A stretch of 64,000 nucleotides of DNA from Chaetorhynchus papuensis (GCA_013396525.1 VWYX01000823.1:1-64000); one strand, 5' to 3'. Numbered from the stretch's first letter, positions 37,423 through 51,408 are shown. A program made the numbers and translations. Notes: generated by a model from the letters alone, not told the origin.

Positions 37423-37663
37423 GGAATCATAGAATGATAGAATGGTTTGAGTTGGAAAAGACTTCAGAAAAACTAAAGTCTTTCCCAGCTCTTGTTCCAA
37501 ACTCCCCTGCCATGGGCAGGGAGGGACACCTTCACTAGACCAGGTTTTTCAAAGCCCTGTCCACCCGGGCCTTGAACACTTCCAGGAATGGGGCATCCAC
37601 AACTTCTCTGGGAAGTCTGGTCCAATGTCTAAGCAGACCTGAGCTCTTTTAAGAATTATATTT
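37423..37663 (-). mobile_element. CR1 LINE 3' fragment on the reverse strand, cut by the assembly gap
   Basis: Read on the + strand, the segment starts with the reverse complement of the CR1 end (GGAATCATAGAATGATAGAA), then TGGTTTGAGTTGGAAAAGAC, CCCCTGCCATGGGCAGGGAG, CACCTTCACTAGACCAGG and CTTCCAGGAATGGGGCATCC. The element therefore points opposite to the gene. Similarity fades after about 37635 and the sequence enters a run of N at 37664. I do not recognise CR1 on the far side, so the 5' limit of the copy is hidden in the gap or just before it. Confidence 0.92.
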
Positions 37664-37754
37664 NNNNNNNNNNNNNNNNNNNNNNNNNNNNNNNNNNNNN
37701 NNNNNNNNNNNNNNNNNNNNNNNNNNNNNNNNNNNNNNNNNNNNNNNNNNNNNN
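37664..37754. other. Assembly gap, 91 N
   Basis: An unresolved run of 91 N lies within the 45-kb intron, directly after a reverse-strand CR1 fragment. The gap size is not informative by itself. A frame spanning it is an artefact. Confidence 0.99.
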
Positions 37755-38937
37755 AATAAGTAATAATTTTTTTCAGTTGCACTTGTGCCTCTGAAAAAAA
37801 TCTACAGGGGTGTTACAGACTTTCTTGTCTGTACCTGAACAAGCACATCAGAAAAAAAAATTAAAAAAAAAATCTTCAAATGAGATGTGTCAAAGCAGCC
37901 CTCTAATAGTTGCTTCTACAGCCTTTCTGCAAAGACTCAGAGAGGGACAGAACTTCAGAAAACCTGCACTGGTCTCAATGTGTTCTTTCTGCTTCATTCA
38001 GTCCTTCTTTGAGGAAGGTTGAGGAAAGCCCTGAGCAGGTTTTGTTTGGCTTTTAAGGCTGTTTTTATTGCTCACAAAATATTTGAAGTTTTTTGTAGTC
38101 TGGAGGCCTAATTATCTAGCTATCCACACACAAGGACTGGAAGAATTCCCAGTTTAGGCTTCTCTGTTACTTGTGTGCCTACTTAGTTGAAACAAAACCC
38201 TTAAGTACTTTGTTTTTATTGCTTATTCGCTTAATGTTGTCTATGAAATTCTAGTAATAGAGAGGTTTTTGTGAAGCAGGTACTGCCCTTAAGCATACTG
38301 AAGTCACTAAATCCATGCTATCTACTGAAGAATTGCATTACCAGATATTTGCTCACAGCAATCTTGTTTTTGAGTTGGTAGCCTAAAAGTGGAAGGTTTT
38401 GCTTTTTAAACATGGGCAAGACCTGTGCATAAGAAAGGCATATCCTGGAACTCCTGAAATTACAAGAGAGTTGTTTTGGGAAAAATATTCCCCCCAAGTT
38501 TATTTAATGTACAAAATAATTTAGTTAAAGCTCTATTTTAAGAGGACTTTAAGAGGTTCATTTCTCAAACTCCCATAATGTGCTGCTGGACTTGGTCAGG
38601 CTGCACACTACTTATCTTTATTTAGCCTATTGCTGTCTTTCTCTTGAACCCCTCTCCTCGTTTGTCTGTCTTTTCAGCTATCAGTCTTGCATCTGAAGTC
38701 TTAAATTTCTGACATTTTGTGTGTTACAGATGTGTTTCACCCTGTACTCTCCTTTCCTTTAATAATTCTTGTTTGTAATACCACTGTTTGCCATTGCTTT
38801 GAGAAGTCTCACGGCCTTGTATCACAAGCTGTCTTGCAGAATATTACTGCTTTTTTGTGCTGTGAGGTATTCTAGAGTTGGTCCTGTGGAACTCCGTCGC
38901 TAACCTCTCTGCAGCCCCGTGGTTGCCTTTTAACAAG

Positions 38938-38971
38938 TGTTTGTGTGTGTTCTTTTTTCTGTGTGTGTGTC
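38938..38971. repeat. Imperfect (TG)n separated by a T-run
   Basis: Two short GT dinucleotide tracts flank TTCTTTTTTC. Confidence 0.85.
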
Positions 38972-39135
38972 TAGCTTTGCTTTCTTTTTACTTATATTAA
39001 TTTTCGTCTCTGCTGTTCCATCTGGTTTTGTGATACGTTTTTTTCCACCGGCATATTTGACGTGATTATTTTTATGTGGAGTTTCAGGGTGATGAAATCC
39101 GTATTTATGTTATATTCTATTGAATTTTCCCTTTG

Positions 39136-39160
39136 GTTTTTGTTTGTTTGTTTGTTTTTG
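39136..39160. repeat. (TTTG)n tetranucleotide repeat
   Basis: Four to five TTTG units, followed by a G/T-rich stretch with runs of T and G to about 39210. Confidence 0.9.
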
Positions 39161-42100
39161 TTTTGGTTGGCTTGGGGTTTTTTGGGGGGGTGTTTGTGTA
39201 TGTTTTTTTAAAATTTCTCCCCCCTTATATTTATTTTTTCCTGGGCCATAAGGTTCTTGCCACAGGAGGATGAACTAGGTAGCAGAGTAGAGCTTCCATG
39301 TGAAGAATAATGTTTTTGCCTACTTATCTCCTAGTGATGAGTGGTCTTGAGTAGAAATTAATAAACCTAGCTGAGAATTGTGTAGTATTAAATGTGTCTA
39401 TCAGCTAACTCTCAGAAATAGTTCAGAGCAATACTGAGGTGTCTGACAATGTAATTGTGCTTAGGCTTGCGTGTTATTGTCTTGTTCCTTCCTCAGCTTA
39501 ATCATACACCACCCAAAATGATTCTTGAAAGGCGAAGATGGTTTCTGTTGAATCCAATGGAAAAATTACATGTCTGGAGGTGATGCAGGAGTACTCCAGT
39601 GCTTTTCACTACTTTGGGTACCACAGGTTCATGTGTGTTCAGTATGAAACGAAAGGGTAAGAGTAAGAGCCTTATTATGACTCACATCAAATGGAAATTT
39701 TCCAGTATGTTGCTTAAAGTGAGTCTCTCTGGCAGCGCAGCAATTTCAATAGTGTTATGATTTATCAGTATAGAATTCTTTTTTCATATAAATGTGATGC
39801 CCCTGTCAGTCTGAAGAAAGTAATCCAATTTTTAAGGCTTTGAATGGAGGTGAAACTTCATAACCATCCGTTCTTTGAAGAAGGGATCAGTGTTTCTAAT
39901 TGTGAGAAATGATAAATAGCTGTCTAAGTAATTGTGCCTTATAAAGACAGCGAGGCACTGATCACTCACAGTAGCAAATGTGCTTGCTGACCTTTGAATT
40001 AAAGGAGAAATTGTGGCAGATATTAAAAATTATGGCCTGTTGGTAGTTTTCCTTCCCAAAAGTTATACCTGTCTGAGATTTTGAACTTCAGCAGCATGGT
40101 TTGCATAGTATTATCATACTTTTTTTTTCATGGAAACTATTGATTCATTGGATATCATATAATATAAAAGCATTAGCATTCTCAAGCAAATGCTGATTTG
40201 CAAAAAATTAATATATACTCTGAATATAAATTGCAAACATAAACTGTGACAGTCCGTTGCTATGATACAGAGCTAAGTTCTGGCAAAAAAGAAGTGCAAA
40301 ATTAAGGGCAGGGTGGAGTAATTGTTTTAGATAGGCTACAGGTATCTGGCATTACATAGGTGTAAATATTATGTGTATTCAATACATGCTTTCATTTGCT
40401 TCTCTTGGCTTCACCCTCCTATATCCCTGTACACCCACAGTGTCTGAAGGTGCCTTTTGTGTAGAACAATTGAGCCTTGCAGGAGAGAGGCATTTCTCCT
40501 GATGATTCTAGCAATGTGCACCATTTTATATGCTGATTTTATCACACATTGTTCAAATTAGTTCATTAAAATTAAACATCACTGAATACTTCCATAGCCA
40601 CCTGCACTGTCTTAATTCCTGTTTTGCTAAATAACTGAGCCATATGGTTGCTTCAGGCCTTGCCTCACCCTTGCTGGGTTGAATGTTACAAAAATGCTTG
40701 ATAATACTAAAGGAGAAAAAGTGCTTCTTTCAAAATAGGTTTTACATCTTCCAAGGTATTATTTTTATTCTGTTAAATTTCTTAGTAAGTTTACAACTAA
40801 AATCATAATTTGTACCTGGCATTAAAAAAAATTAATGGGTTTTATTAGCTGTATAGACTTTAAAATTATTTTCAGCTTTTGAAGGTATTTATTTGGTTTT
40901 TTATTTTGCTTTTTCTTCAGATGAAGGAGCAGCCTACTTGTTCCTGTGGGTCTGTGAATCCATTTATTTGCATGTTTATGTATCTTTTATGTAATAGTAA
41001 GAACAATGGAGAAGGGAATGTGAGATGGCTGTACTTTAGAGCCAAAATGCCTTCTTGCATTGATAGCTGATGGATTTCTTTCCCACCTTACCACTATCTG
41101 CAATCAGGCACTTGGCTATTCACAGCTTTCCCAAAAGCAGCAAACCAAAAAAGCCCCCAACCCAAATAGTTGATCCCTATGTGATTATGTGAACATGTCT
41201 TAACTAATTTCTATTGTTAGTCTCTAATTTCTTCTTGATGAATTAATACTTAAAATGGAAATTGCTGTGTCGCAGGGCAAAGATTTCCCAGCGCTGTGAG
41301 TTTCTTTGCTTGTACACCATTGTAGTTTGAGAAAGTGCACCTGAAGAAAGTTTCAGACTATCTTTACTGGGTGATCTCGTCATTCCCTCATGTCTCCCAG
41401 CTGTGCAGCCCCTCCATGCTGGCCTGGTGTTAGCCGATGCCCAAGCTCTCAGGGTGCAGTTCTGGACGCTGCTTGGCTGCCAGCATGGGTGCTATGCTCT
41501 CTTCCAGTTCATGCCTTGTGTTGTCCACTGGTGTTCCGGCATGTCTTCTCCTTCCAAAAGTCTACTCTGAGGTAGCCATCAATGGCCTTGGCACTGTACT
41601 ACAGAATTTGCTGAACTGTGGTCCCCTCGCCCCTCCCCTTTCCCATTTCCATCATTTTGAACTAAGAAAGGACCAGGAGGGTCATGGGAAAGGACAGTTT
41701 CAGAGATATGCAGGGGACATACAGGACTCAAGGGTGCAAGGAGGTTGCCTGGCCAGTCTGGATGGCCTGAATGGAGTTACCTGTGAGTGCCCTGGGGACA
41801 GGTGTCCTCACTGATCCCCATGGGCCAGGGAATAGATGCTCTTGCTGCTGACCTGACCATCTTAGGAGTGGGCATTGAAATGAAGTGTCTTCTGTCCCCC
41901 AGAGCTGATGATCTTCAGCTCCATAACTATGTCTCAAGAGTGTATTTAAAGTGATAGTGAGCCAAGGTACAGATACAGGAGAGTACCAAGAAGGTAGTTC
42001 TATAATATTTAATGAAGTGCAAATTTATTTCTCTAAATATATAAGGAGAAGAGAGCAAAGCAGTAGATATCACACATCTTAGCCTGTGATGCTTACTCCG

Positions 42101-45100
42101 TTAGGCTTAGGGAAGAAACGTCTTGATGAAACTGAAAAGGATTTATAGCAGGTGAAAAGTTGCTTGGAAAACACTGACAGCATCCAGTCTTTCTTATTGT
42201 TTTTGTTAGTGCCATGGATGTTGGAATAACAAATGTTCTTTGGCTGAGGCTACTCAGGTTAGTCTACCTGTGAGCCAATTTGAGGCTAATCTGAGGTTCA
42301 AAAATTATGATGATGCACTGGGGTAATACTTGTCAAGAAGAATTGAAAAATAATGAAGAAGAAACGATTTGGTGAAACTGTGCAGGCTTATTTCTCCGTT
42401 GTGAAAAAGGCAGACAGAATTGGTTTGTAAACAATGTTCTGTGTAAACATATATTAAATAATCTTTTCAGGGTTTTTTTTCTTGGTGCAGTTAGAAGAAT
42501 AGGTATTTTTATTCAGTTTGGAGGCTGGAAGGAAAATGCCTGTTCTGGGAAATCTCAGAGGAAAGCAGCAGAAATGACAGAGGGCTAAATAGCAGCATTT
42601 CCTCTGTGCAAAGCCCAAAGAAAATTAGGATTGTCTCTTCTACAGGAGAGAAAAAGGAAACGGATATTTTCAGAAAGTTAAAGGTTGGTGCAAAGAGGAG
42701 GGTAACCTAGACTTCACTTTGGCTGGTGATAGGTTAAGCAGTAATAATCTTAAATTGCACTAAGAGAGATTCAGGTTGATGATTAGATATAATGTTACTT
42801 GAATGCTGGGATTGAGTGCTTAATAACTGTCTCTTACCGGAGTCATAAGTGTTCTGCTATCTACTGTCACAGTCTTTTGTCCTGAGATGTTGCTATGTGC
42901 ATAAATGCCAGGAACAGTTTTGTCTTCCGTTTTGTGAGAAAATAACATACACAGAATCTATTGCCTATTTTTATCTGTTTCTGTTGGAAAAAGTCAAAGT
43001 CCCTTTTCTTTCCCCTAACTGTTGTGCATTTCCATTCTGTATAGGGAAGATTCTGATTGGTGCTGGGTTAGTCTCAAGAGGGTTGATAGGTAAAACATAA
43101 GAGGAAATAAATATTTGATCTTTTTTTAAAACAACCTATTTTAGTAACTACTCTCTCATTATTAACAGTTGTATTTGTTTTCTAAATTTGTTTGATATTC
43201 CCTTCACAGAGATTTTTTCTTGTTTTTAGAAAAGTTTAGTGTTAAAAGATGATACTATAAGATTAATCTCTCTTCATTTTCTGAGATGTTATTTGACTTC
43301 TGAGTATTTTATTTGGACATTCAAAACATTTGAAGAGAGTATTACAAATCACAGTTTTTAACAACTTTAGTTTTCCTCTATGGTTTCAGCAAATTCTAAT
43401 TTTGAAAGGGATGTTTCAGGGACTGAAATTATACACTTAGTTCAGGATAAGTTATACATTCCCTTAGGAAGTACAACTGCAAAGCCTTTGTTTAAAAGCC
43501 TAATTGCAGCTGAAAAAAGAAAAGAAAATATCTTCTTGGATTACTTGGTTCTCTCATATCTGTATGGTGTCACTGGAGAAAACAGAAGTGGGAAGTAAAT
43601 CACAGCATATATTTGCATTAAATTACCTTTGGAACATGGGTTCAATGTCCTAGTAGTCCTAATAATTAATTACAGTGTTTGACTAATGAATATTAGTGTT
43701 AAAAGTTCACAAATTGCCTGAAATGGAGGCAAGGTTCTCATCCTTCATATGGTACATATTTGGGTAGATTTATCAGTTTTTTTATACTTTTTAGAAGTTT
43801 AGGTTAATCACAGTAGCTGCTGCCAAGAAATTGCTCCACCTGCATGAAGTTACCAACTATATATTATGGGTTTGGATGCGTATGTTTAGTATTTTGTTGG
43901 CATTGTGAACTTCAATATTCAAAATAGAGGAGGTTTTAAATAGCATTAGCATGTATAAACTGGTTATTTGGAAGCAAAAAGCTGTTTTGAATTTTCATGA
44001 GTTGGAAAATGTGATTTCAGGGAGAAAAACGTGAATCTGAGATAAACAGATATTTTCTGAGATGAAAACAAAAATCCCCCAAAGAACAAGAAAAATGACC
44101 AAACCCCATTAATAGCTGTTGACCTTCAAGTTTTGTCTGAAACAGCAGTCCTAGTTTATAGGCAGTCTTTCCCCTTGCTGTTTTCCTATTGCTGGACACT
44201 GGGCCCAATTATTTCTTTCAAAACACTTTAAAAAATGCTAGTGTGCTAGCATGAGTGGTTTTTATAATAGACAGGGTTGTTTCCATCCATTTCAGAAGTA
44301 TTTCCCTGTAGAAGAAAGATGGTGTGCACTAGAGTGTAAAACCAGTTGAGCTGCTAATATAATTTGAGGGGCAAGGGTTTTATAAGGAGAGTTTATTTAT
44401 CCATTTACTTTAAAACAGCTAATTCAGATGGAAAACACAATGACCTCTCAGGCATCCTAGGCTCCATCATGGCTGATGGAGATGCAGCAGGCATCAAACT
44501 AGGTGCAGGTTATAGCCATTAATCTGGGTGTAATGTCTTAGTGCTAATCAGTTAAAGAGTTTGGGAGAGAAGAGTTGATGTCTGTGAGTGGAGGGCTGCT
44601 GGCAAGAGGTGAAGCATGACGAGAGTTGTCACACACCATAAACCCCATGTCTCTGTCTTAACTGCGAGCTCCAGCGTCTAGGAGAGCAAGGAATTCTAAC
44701 TCCTGAACTTGGGGTTTTAATGTATTTTGTAAACCTTCCTAGGTTTCAAGGCAAATGTTTTAACCATGTTTTGGGTGGGTTTTTTTGTCCATTTTTTTTA
44801 TTTTCACTGTCTGTATGAATTCTTTCTGGTGCGCAACATGCATTTAGGGGTTTTAATCTTGTTTCTGTGGTAATTAATACAGTGGTGTATGAATCCCCAT
44901 ACTCTTGGGTAGGGCATTCCTCAGTGCGTTTTTTGCATGTGTATGATTCATGGATTTTGACTGTTCTCTTTAAGTGTTGTTAAATTATTTATTTTAATTA
45001 TCATAGAGATATACACTATAGGACTGCTTGCACTCGCGAGATCAACATTACCATCAGTAACTGGAAAATCAAAATAAATTCCAGAAGTAGCTGTCTGTGT

Positions 45101-46950
45101 ATGATCCCTTTTTTAGCCTCTTCCTTTCCATCTCTGTAATATTCAGCTCTTTATGGGGCCTTCAGTGTCAATGTACTGCGCTTGTGAAATCGCTCAAGAT
45201 TTTATTTTACAAATATGCATAACCATGTGTTGATGGTCTGGAAGACAGATGGAAGATTTCCTTGGCACTTAATAAATTTCAAGGTTTCCAGCTTTTTCTC
45301 CTTAAGCAAGTACTTGAGTTCACTAGAGTGTACTGAAGCTGTATTGACAAAGGCTTGACTTCTGGTTATTCTCATCTGGAGTGTGAGCCACCACAAAGTT
45401 AGGTATGTCCTTCAGAGGGGAGGTCAGATAATATTTTGAAGAACAGCAAACAAATTGTTATTAAATCTGTCTTCTGACTGCATAGGGTGAATATTATTTC
45501 CACTATTTAAGGATTGTTTTATATTGTTTTCCAAAACTCCTATCAGTGTTAATCCTTCCCAGCAGTTGGTTCTTAATTCATGTTGTGCATTTAATCAAGG
45601 AATATACTACTCCTTAAGTGTATGTCTTACACCTGTAAAAGCAACCAAACCTGGAAATAACAAAGATTCTTCGGGTCTCTGTTGCATAAAGCTGTGTTCT
45701 GAGAAAAATTGATTTCATAACAGGAAACATTACTATTTGGTGCCAAGAAAAAGTGACTGAAAATAAAGGAATGAATATTCTTCTTGTTACAAATAAAACC
45801 CCTAAAAAACCCAGTGAAAATATTTTATGAACCTCCTATGCTTTAAATAAATTCTAAGACTACTATAAAAAATATAGGACACTTAATTTCCTCTTCTGAA
45901 GTTCCGTAATAGCAGTTGTAATCTGCTGTCGGATACGACAATGAGCCTTTACTTAACTGTTGGCGATGCTTGGGAGTAGTATTCTCAGCAGTTTGTTAAT
46001 TCTTATTTTCTCCTGTCACGTGCTTATCCAGGGAATCACCAGTTTTGCTTCTGTTTTCAGTTTCAGTGTTTTAAGCTGATAGGAGTAAGTATCTTCTCAA
46101 TGCACTTTTAATAGTGTTGCTTTTGGAAGAATGACTAGTGTGTTAAAGACACTCTGAGTATGAATGTGCATCCAAAAATTATATTTTCCCATTCAGTTAA
46201 AATCTAAATGCCACTTAGTACTTAGGAGGGGAAAAAAGCCTAGAGTGTTCGCAGACTATTTTTTAGCCAGCAATGAAAAAAATTAGTCCTTGTGCTGCCT
46301 TTCTCAAAATACTTTCAAGGTAATTGCAAGAAGTTACTTGTAACTATTTTTTTTTTAATGGGGAGTATCCCACTTGTCTATATCTGTGTTATGGCTTCAG
46401 TTTCCTCTCTTATCTTGATGTGGCTCTGGTTCTTGGGCTTTTCCAGGGGTCAGTTCATTTCCCTCACCTAGGAAGAAATCAAACTTTTCTGTCTCAAGAG
46501 GAGGGTACAGGAGATCTAGGTCATTTATTACTGGATTTGTGTGTTGCTTTGCAAGGGTCTGATAAGCATAGATGGAGGAGGGCATAGCGTAGGAGTAAAG
46601 TCCTGTGAATTTCAATGGTTGTGAGCTTTTAGGTCACCTTGGCTGACATTGGTGAATTTTCTGTGACCTTTTTTTGTGCGCTGAAGCAGACACACAGCAG
46701 CACACTGAAGACTTAAGCAAGCGCTCAGCACTGACATTTTCTATAAGACTGTCTGCCCTAGAATACTTTTAATAGCTTCATATTTCACTTTAATTTCTTT
46801 TCAAATCAATAATACTCCACAGAAATAGATAATTTGATCTCCATATCTTGTAACATTCTCAGTAAAGCATGTGTCTTCTATCAGCATCTGAAAAATCTAA
46901 ATGCTGAATGTTCAGTGGTGGCGGTGACATGGTGGCATCCTAGACCTGTA

Positions 46951-46992
46951 GGTGGACACAGAATGGCCAGTGGTGGATACAGAATGGCCAAT
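46951..46992 (+). repeat. Tandem duplication of a 21-bp unit
   Basis: Two adjacent 21-base copies of a unit beginning GGTGGA and containing CAGAATGGCC differ at two positions (C/T at unit base 7, G/A at base 20). Confidence 0.9.
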
Positions 46993-49900
46993 GGTCTTTC
47001 ATCCTGGAGGGACTGTCACAAAAATGGGTGGAACAAAGCCAGCACAGAGGGAGAAGTCTGTTTGTGCCTTACCGATCACATTATCCAGTCAAGTAATATC
47101 AGAGCAGCTTACAGGAATGGTGAAGCAAAACGGATTTAAACATTTTTCTGTACCTCTTTTTCATACAGTGAAGTTGTTGCAAGTGTTTGTAGGTGTCGGT
47201 GTCTTCATGGGACTGAAATTTTCCCAGGAGGTGCAGGAGTGCCTTGGGGTTTGGGAATTTTAGCTGCTGCTCTGGGAACTGCAGATTAAAACATCTGACT
47301 GCCTTTAGGCTGTGCACAAATGGTACCCAGTTATTTGATATCTCAAGTGGATAGCTTCATCCCGAGTTGATATTAATCTAGAGTTCGAAGTTTCTTGGAT
47401 ATTTTGCTTAGAAAAGACATTTTCTTCCAGAAGGAAAGCTGGCCAATATGTGCTGCTCTTTGGGCAGTCAGATCAGCTCCTGGGTGACTGAGAAGAATTC
47501 TGGAGTCACTGTGCCACCATCTCTGGGTTATTTATGGGTTTGCAGCAGAAATTCAGACAGTTTAAAGCTGTTGTTACTTTTGTCTTAGCCATTCATGGAT
47601 GCCGATGTTAACAATTCATGACAGAGTGCCTCGCTTAATCCCTAAATGAGTATGAAACTCTTCCATGTGCCTCTTGGTTCCTGAAATGCAGCTTACTGTT
47701 CAGTAACGCTGTCCTTCCATAAGCCTGCCTGATGCACTGTATCGAATGTCATTTTCTGACTGTTTTGTTGGAAGAGGCAGTTCAGAGGAGTACAGTGCAA
47801 GATGAATGCTCTCTTGTACAGACTCTAGAAGCTTGCATTGCAAATTTCAGTTGCTGAAATTTTTCCGTCTCAGGTTTTGGAGTGCTTAAATTCTATGTAT
47901 TAGCTAAAGGTCCATCACGTGAAAAAGGAGGGAGAAAATTATCTTACCTCAGAAACTGGTATGTCATCATGGCCTATTTTCTCTGCATCAGTACGAACAG
48001 ATCCACAGGATGTTGGTGTTATGTGTGAGAAAACGACAAATTCCAACTCTTCCAAAGTGTCTATTTTTCATATTTAATAATTTGTGAAATGTTAGTATGG
48101 AGAACAAAACTTTTGTAGCTACATCTAGCTCAAGGAAAAACTTTTAGTCAAAAGTTCATTATGAACTTTGTTGCAAATACTGCATGCCTTTGAAACATAG
48201 AGTTTTTTCCTTTCTCTTTTTCCCTTTTAATTGCAAATATTTTCTTGTTCTCATGGAATTGAACGAGTTGTGAGTGACATTAGCATCACGCCAGTAGAAT
48301 CATAGGTATAAATACAGGTAAAGTGTTGAGGTGCCCATGATATTAACTCTATGGCTGATCTGGTGCTGTTTTTATTTGCCTTGCCTGGATCAGTCTTGTG
48401 CTGCACTGTCTTGTGAGGCTGCGTCCCTGTTGTTTGACCCCCGTGGGTGTGGTTCATGGAGGAATCCCAGCTGCATGACCTCGCTGTAGAGCAGGGTTTT
48501 GGCATCAATGGCTGCAGCCTGGAGGGCAGGACACCTCTTCTCCTCCTGTGAATTGCAATGCCTGTGTGAAATTGATGAATTGATGGGCTCTTGCAGTCCA
48601 TGAGGCTGAATTTATGTTCAAATTGAGTGAGTGCTCTGCTTTTATTTATAACAGTGTAGCTTAAGAACCTGCCTTGGGTTGGTTCTTTTAATAATTCTCA
48701 TTCTCTATCGGAAGTAGGAAAACCCCCAAAAGATTTGCATTCTCCAGAAAAATTTCCCCTGTCTGTGTTGTGTATTTTTGCTGTTATTTTTAATCTCTGT
48801 AGTAAATTGAGAGTCTTATCTTGACTTGCATTTGAGTTGTGGTGCCTTGGAACTGAGCTGGGCAATGAAGTTGAAATCCATGATCCTAATTAAGCCCCCA
48901 CTTTCAGTTTGACAATCTATAAAGAAATTGAAACAAGCCTTCAACAATTTGAGTCTTGAATAAGGAATGATATTGTAAACCAGTGAAGTAAGTGGAAAGA
49001 TACCTCTGAATTATAGCCATCTAAAGAAATTTTGTAGAAATTTTGCGTTGTTTACACCAATAACATTATTTTTGAATTTTTAAAAATGAAAACAGGTAAA
49101 ATCAGGATATAATTATAGTGAATGTTTCAAGTGTGTATCAAGTAATGTATCTTAAGTGGGTTTATAGTGTTACAAACTAACATTTTTCTCCAGACACACT
49201 CCTTAAGGAGTATCCTTAACTGACGGTGCAGGGCACAAAAATTAAAAACCCTAACAATGTCTCTAGTTTTTCTTCATTATTTCTTTGTTTTTTTCCTATT
49301 TTTTTCTGTCCTAGGGTTGCAGTATTTTAGGTAATGGAGGGCAAAAGAGGACAAAAAGGCTATAATGGTTTGAGGTCTTATTAAACCCAAGCACATGGAG
49401 GTTTACCTGGAGTATATTTAACGTATTCATAGGCTTTTTTTTTTCTTTTGAAAAGAATGTGCTTCCTGCAAGAAGAAAAATTTAGGAGCTTTTGGCTTTT
49501 TATGGTCAGCCTTTAATTTTTCCCTTCTTGCAAATTACAAAAAAGAAATACAAGTAAAGGGCTCTCTCAAATTGTCACAGGGAAGACATTCACTGAAGAG
49601 CAAAATAGGCATAAATACTATAGTGTGTGAAATAGAAGTTTTCTGTGAATTAATATAGATGTTTCTGAATTTCTCTTTGCAGTCTTCTCCCAGTTGCAAG
49701 CCTATTTCTCTGTTTCAGTCTCTGTTCATTGCCTGCAGTCTCTCATAAATTTTGCGCAAAACATAATCAGGGACCATGTTACACAGTCATTATTAAAAGA
49801 CAAAAAGGTCACATAGTCTCGAGCTTTAAGATAAGGCACAAAAGTGCCTGGACCCTCAATTTCATGTAATTTGCACTGCCATGAAGTAAAGAAAACCCCT

Positions 49901-51408
49901 TTTTCTAATTTTATGGGGAAGACTTCTTTTTAGCTGATCTTTTTCTGTGAATCTATTTAAGCATCTTCACATTATGCTCTACCAAAATAGGATGGATATA
50001 GTTAGGTTTTCTCTCCCCCACCAGCAAACTACAAAATTGAATCTACTTCTGTACCCCTAAATCTAATTGCATATGAAATTTGTAATGTTCTGAACTATTT
50101 TTTCCCACCTGAAGCTGAAAGTCCTAGTAACTGAAGGAGCACATTCACAGGCAGAGAAATTACCACAGTATGTCCCCAAAATGGAGATGGTTTCATGGTT
50201 AGTTCTTGGTTGGAGGAAAGTGGATTTGCAGGAGCTGAAGAACAGCCTGCTGAAAATTACAAGTTTCACGCTTCAAATACCAACCTGCTTTTCAGGAAGC
50301 AAGGAAGTGAGAGAAAATAATTTGATTGGGAAACTGCTCTGTCACATTGGTACCTTTTAGCAGGCAAATTTTATTTTATTTAAGGATTTTTTTTTTTAAT
50401 CTTAGCATGATTTCTTACCTTCAATTAACTGCTAGAGGATAAGAGAGCTTGGTTTTCAGTAGAGATAAAAACTAATACTTTTCATAATTAATTAGTTAAA
50501 GAATTCATTTATTCTGAAGTGATCTTCAGAATAAAGTGATGTCCTTGCCACTGAACTAGGACATCAAGTTTAATGCTTACCAAAATAAATAAGAGACAGT
50601 GAAATCTATCAGGTATATACAGCTGTGTTTAATAACATGGCTCAGGGAAAGTCTAGTAGCTCTTATTCCATAGCTGTGTAGATGGCCTTTAGGAAGTTCA
50701 TGAATTTAATGCTGAATAAGCATCAAAATCTTCCTGAAAGACTGATCCTAAAGCTGAAGTTTGCATGAACTTGGTCAAAGCTTAGGAGGCAGTGCCATTG
50801 AGCTGTTTCATAATCTGTTCTTTCCATTTAGTGTGGGAGAGAATTGGATTGACCTTTTACATCAGGAATAACATTAGAAGCTATTAACTGGCAAATAGAT
50901 AGAAGGCACTTCAGAGAAGAAAAGCTAAACGAGAGGATGGAGTTTGATTTGGAGGAATCTAAACTACATTCAAGTAGGAAAAATTATCACTCGAGCTTCT
51001 TGGGAGAAACAGAACATATGACTTTTAAAGATTGTAAATTTGCAAGAAAGGAGAAGATTTTTCTGGGAATTACTGAAAGAAGGATGAAAAAACATCACTG
51101 TCAAACTACAAGAAAAAAATTCAAGAAAAATGTTACTGATGAGTTGTGTGCATTTTGTTACTGCACTAACTGCCAGAGGAACTAAAGACATCATGCTGGA
51201 GCATGGGGAAAAATAGGGAGTGAAAGGAATATTTAAGAGCAATGGGTATTTGTCCAGGCATAAATGATGACTTTGGATACTTTTCTCCTTACATTTCTTT
51301 GCAGCATCATCCAAAGATGAAATTCAACCTTTCTGTCTTGTAAGAAGAAAAAATGAACTTCTGCTCTTTCATGTTAAGTTTTTCTTTCTCCATTGCCCCA
51401 AATATGTT

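Noticed and set aside
37549..37782. Reverse-strand frame across the assembly gap
   Set aside because: It is composed of CR1 sequence plus 31 unknown residues, so it is an artefact.
48290..48312. Possible reverse-strand CR1 start (AGAATCATAGGTAT)
   Set aside because: The similarity stops after about 12 bases and the following sequence does not continue as CR1.
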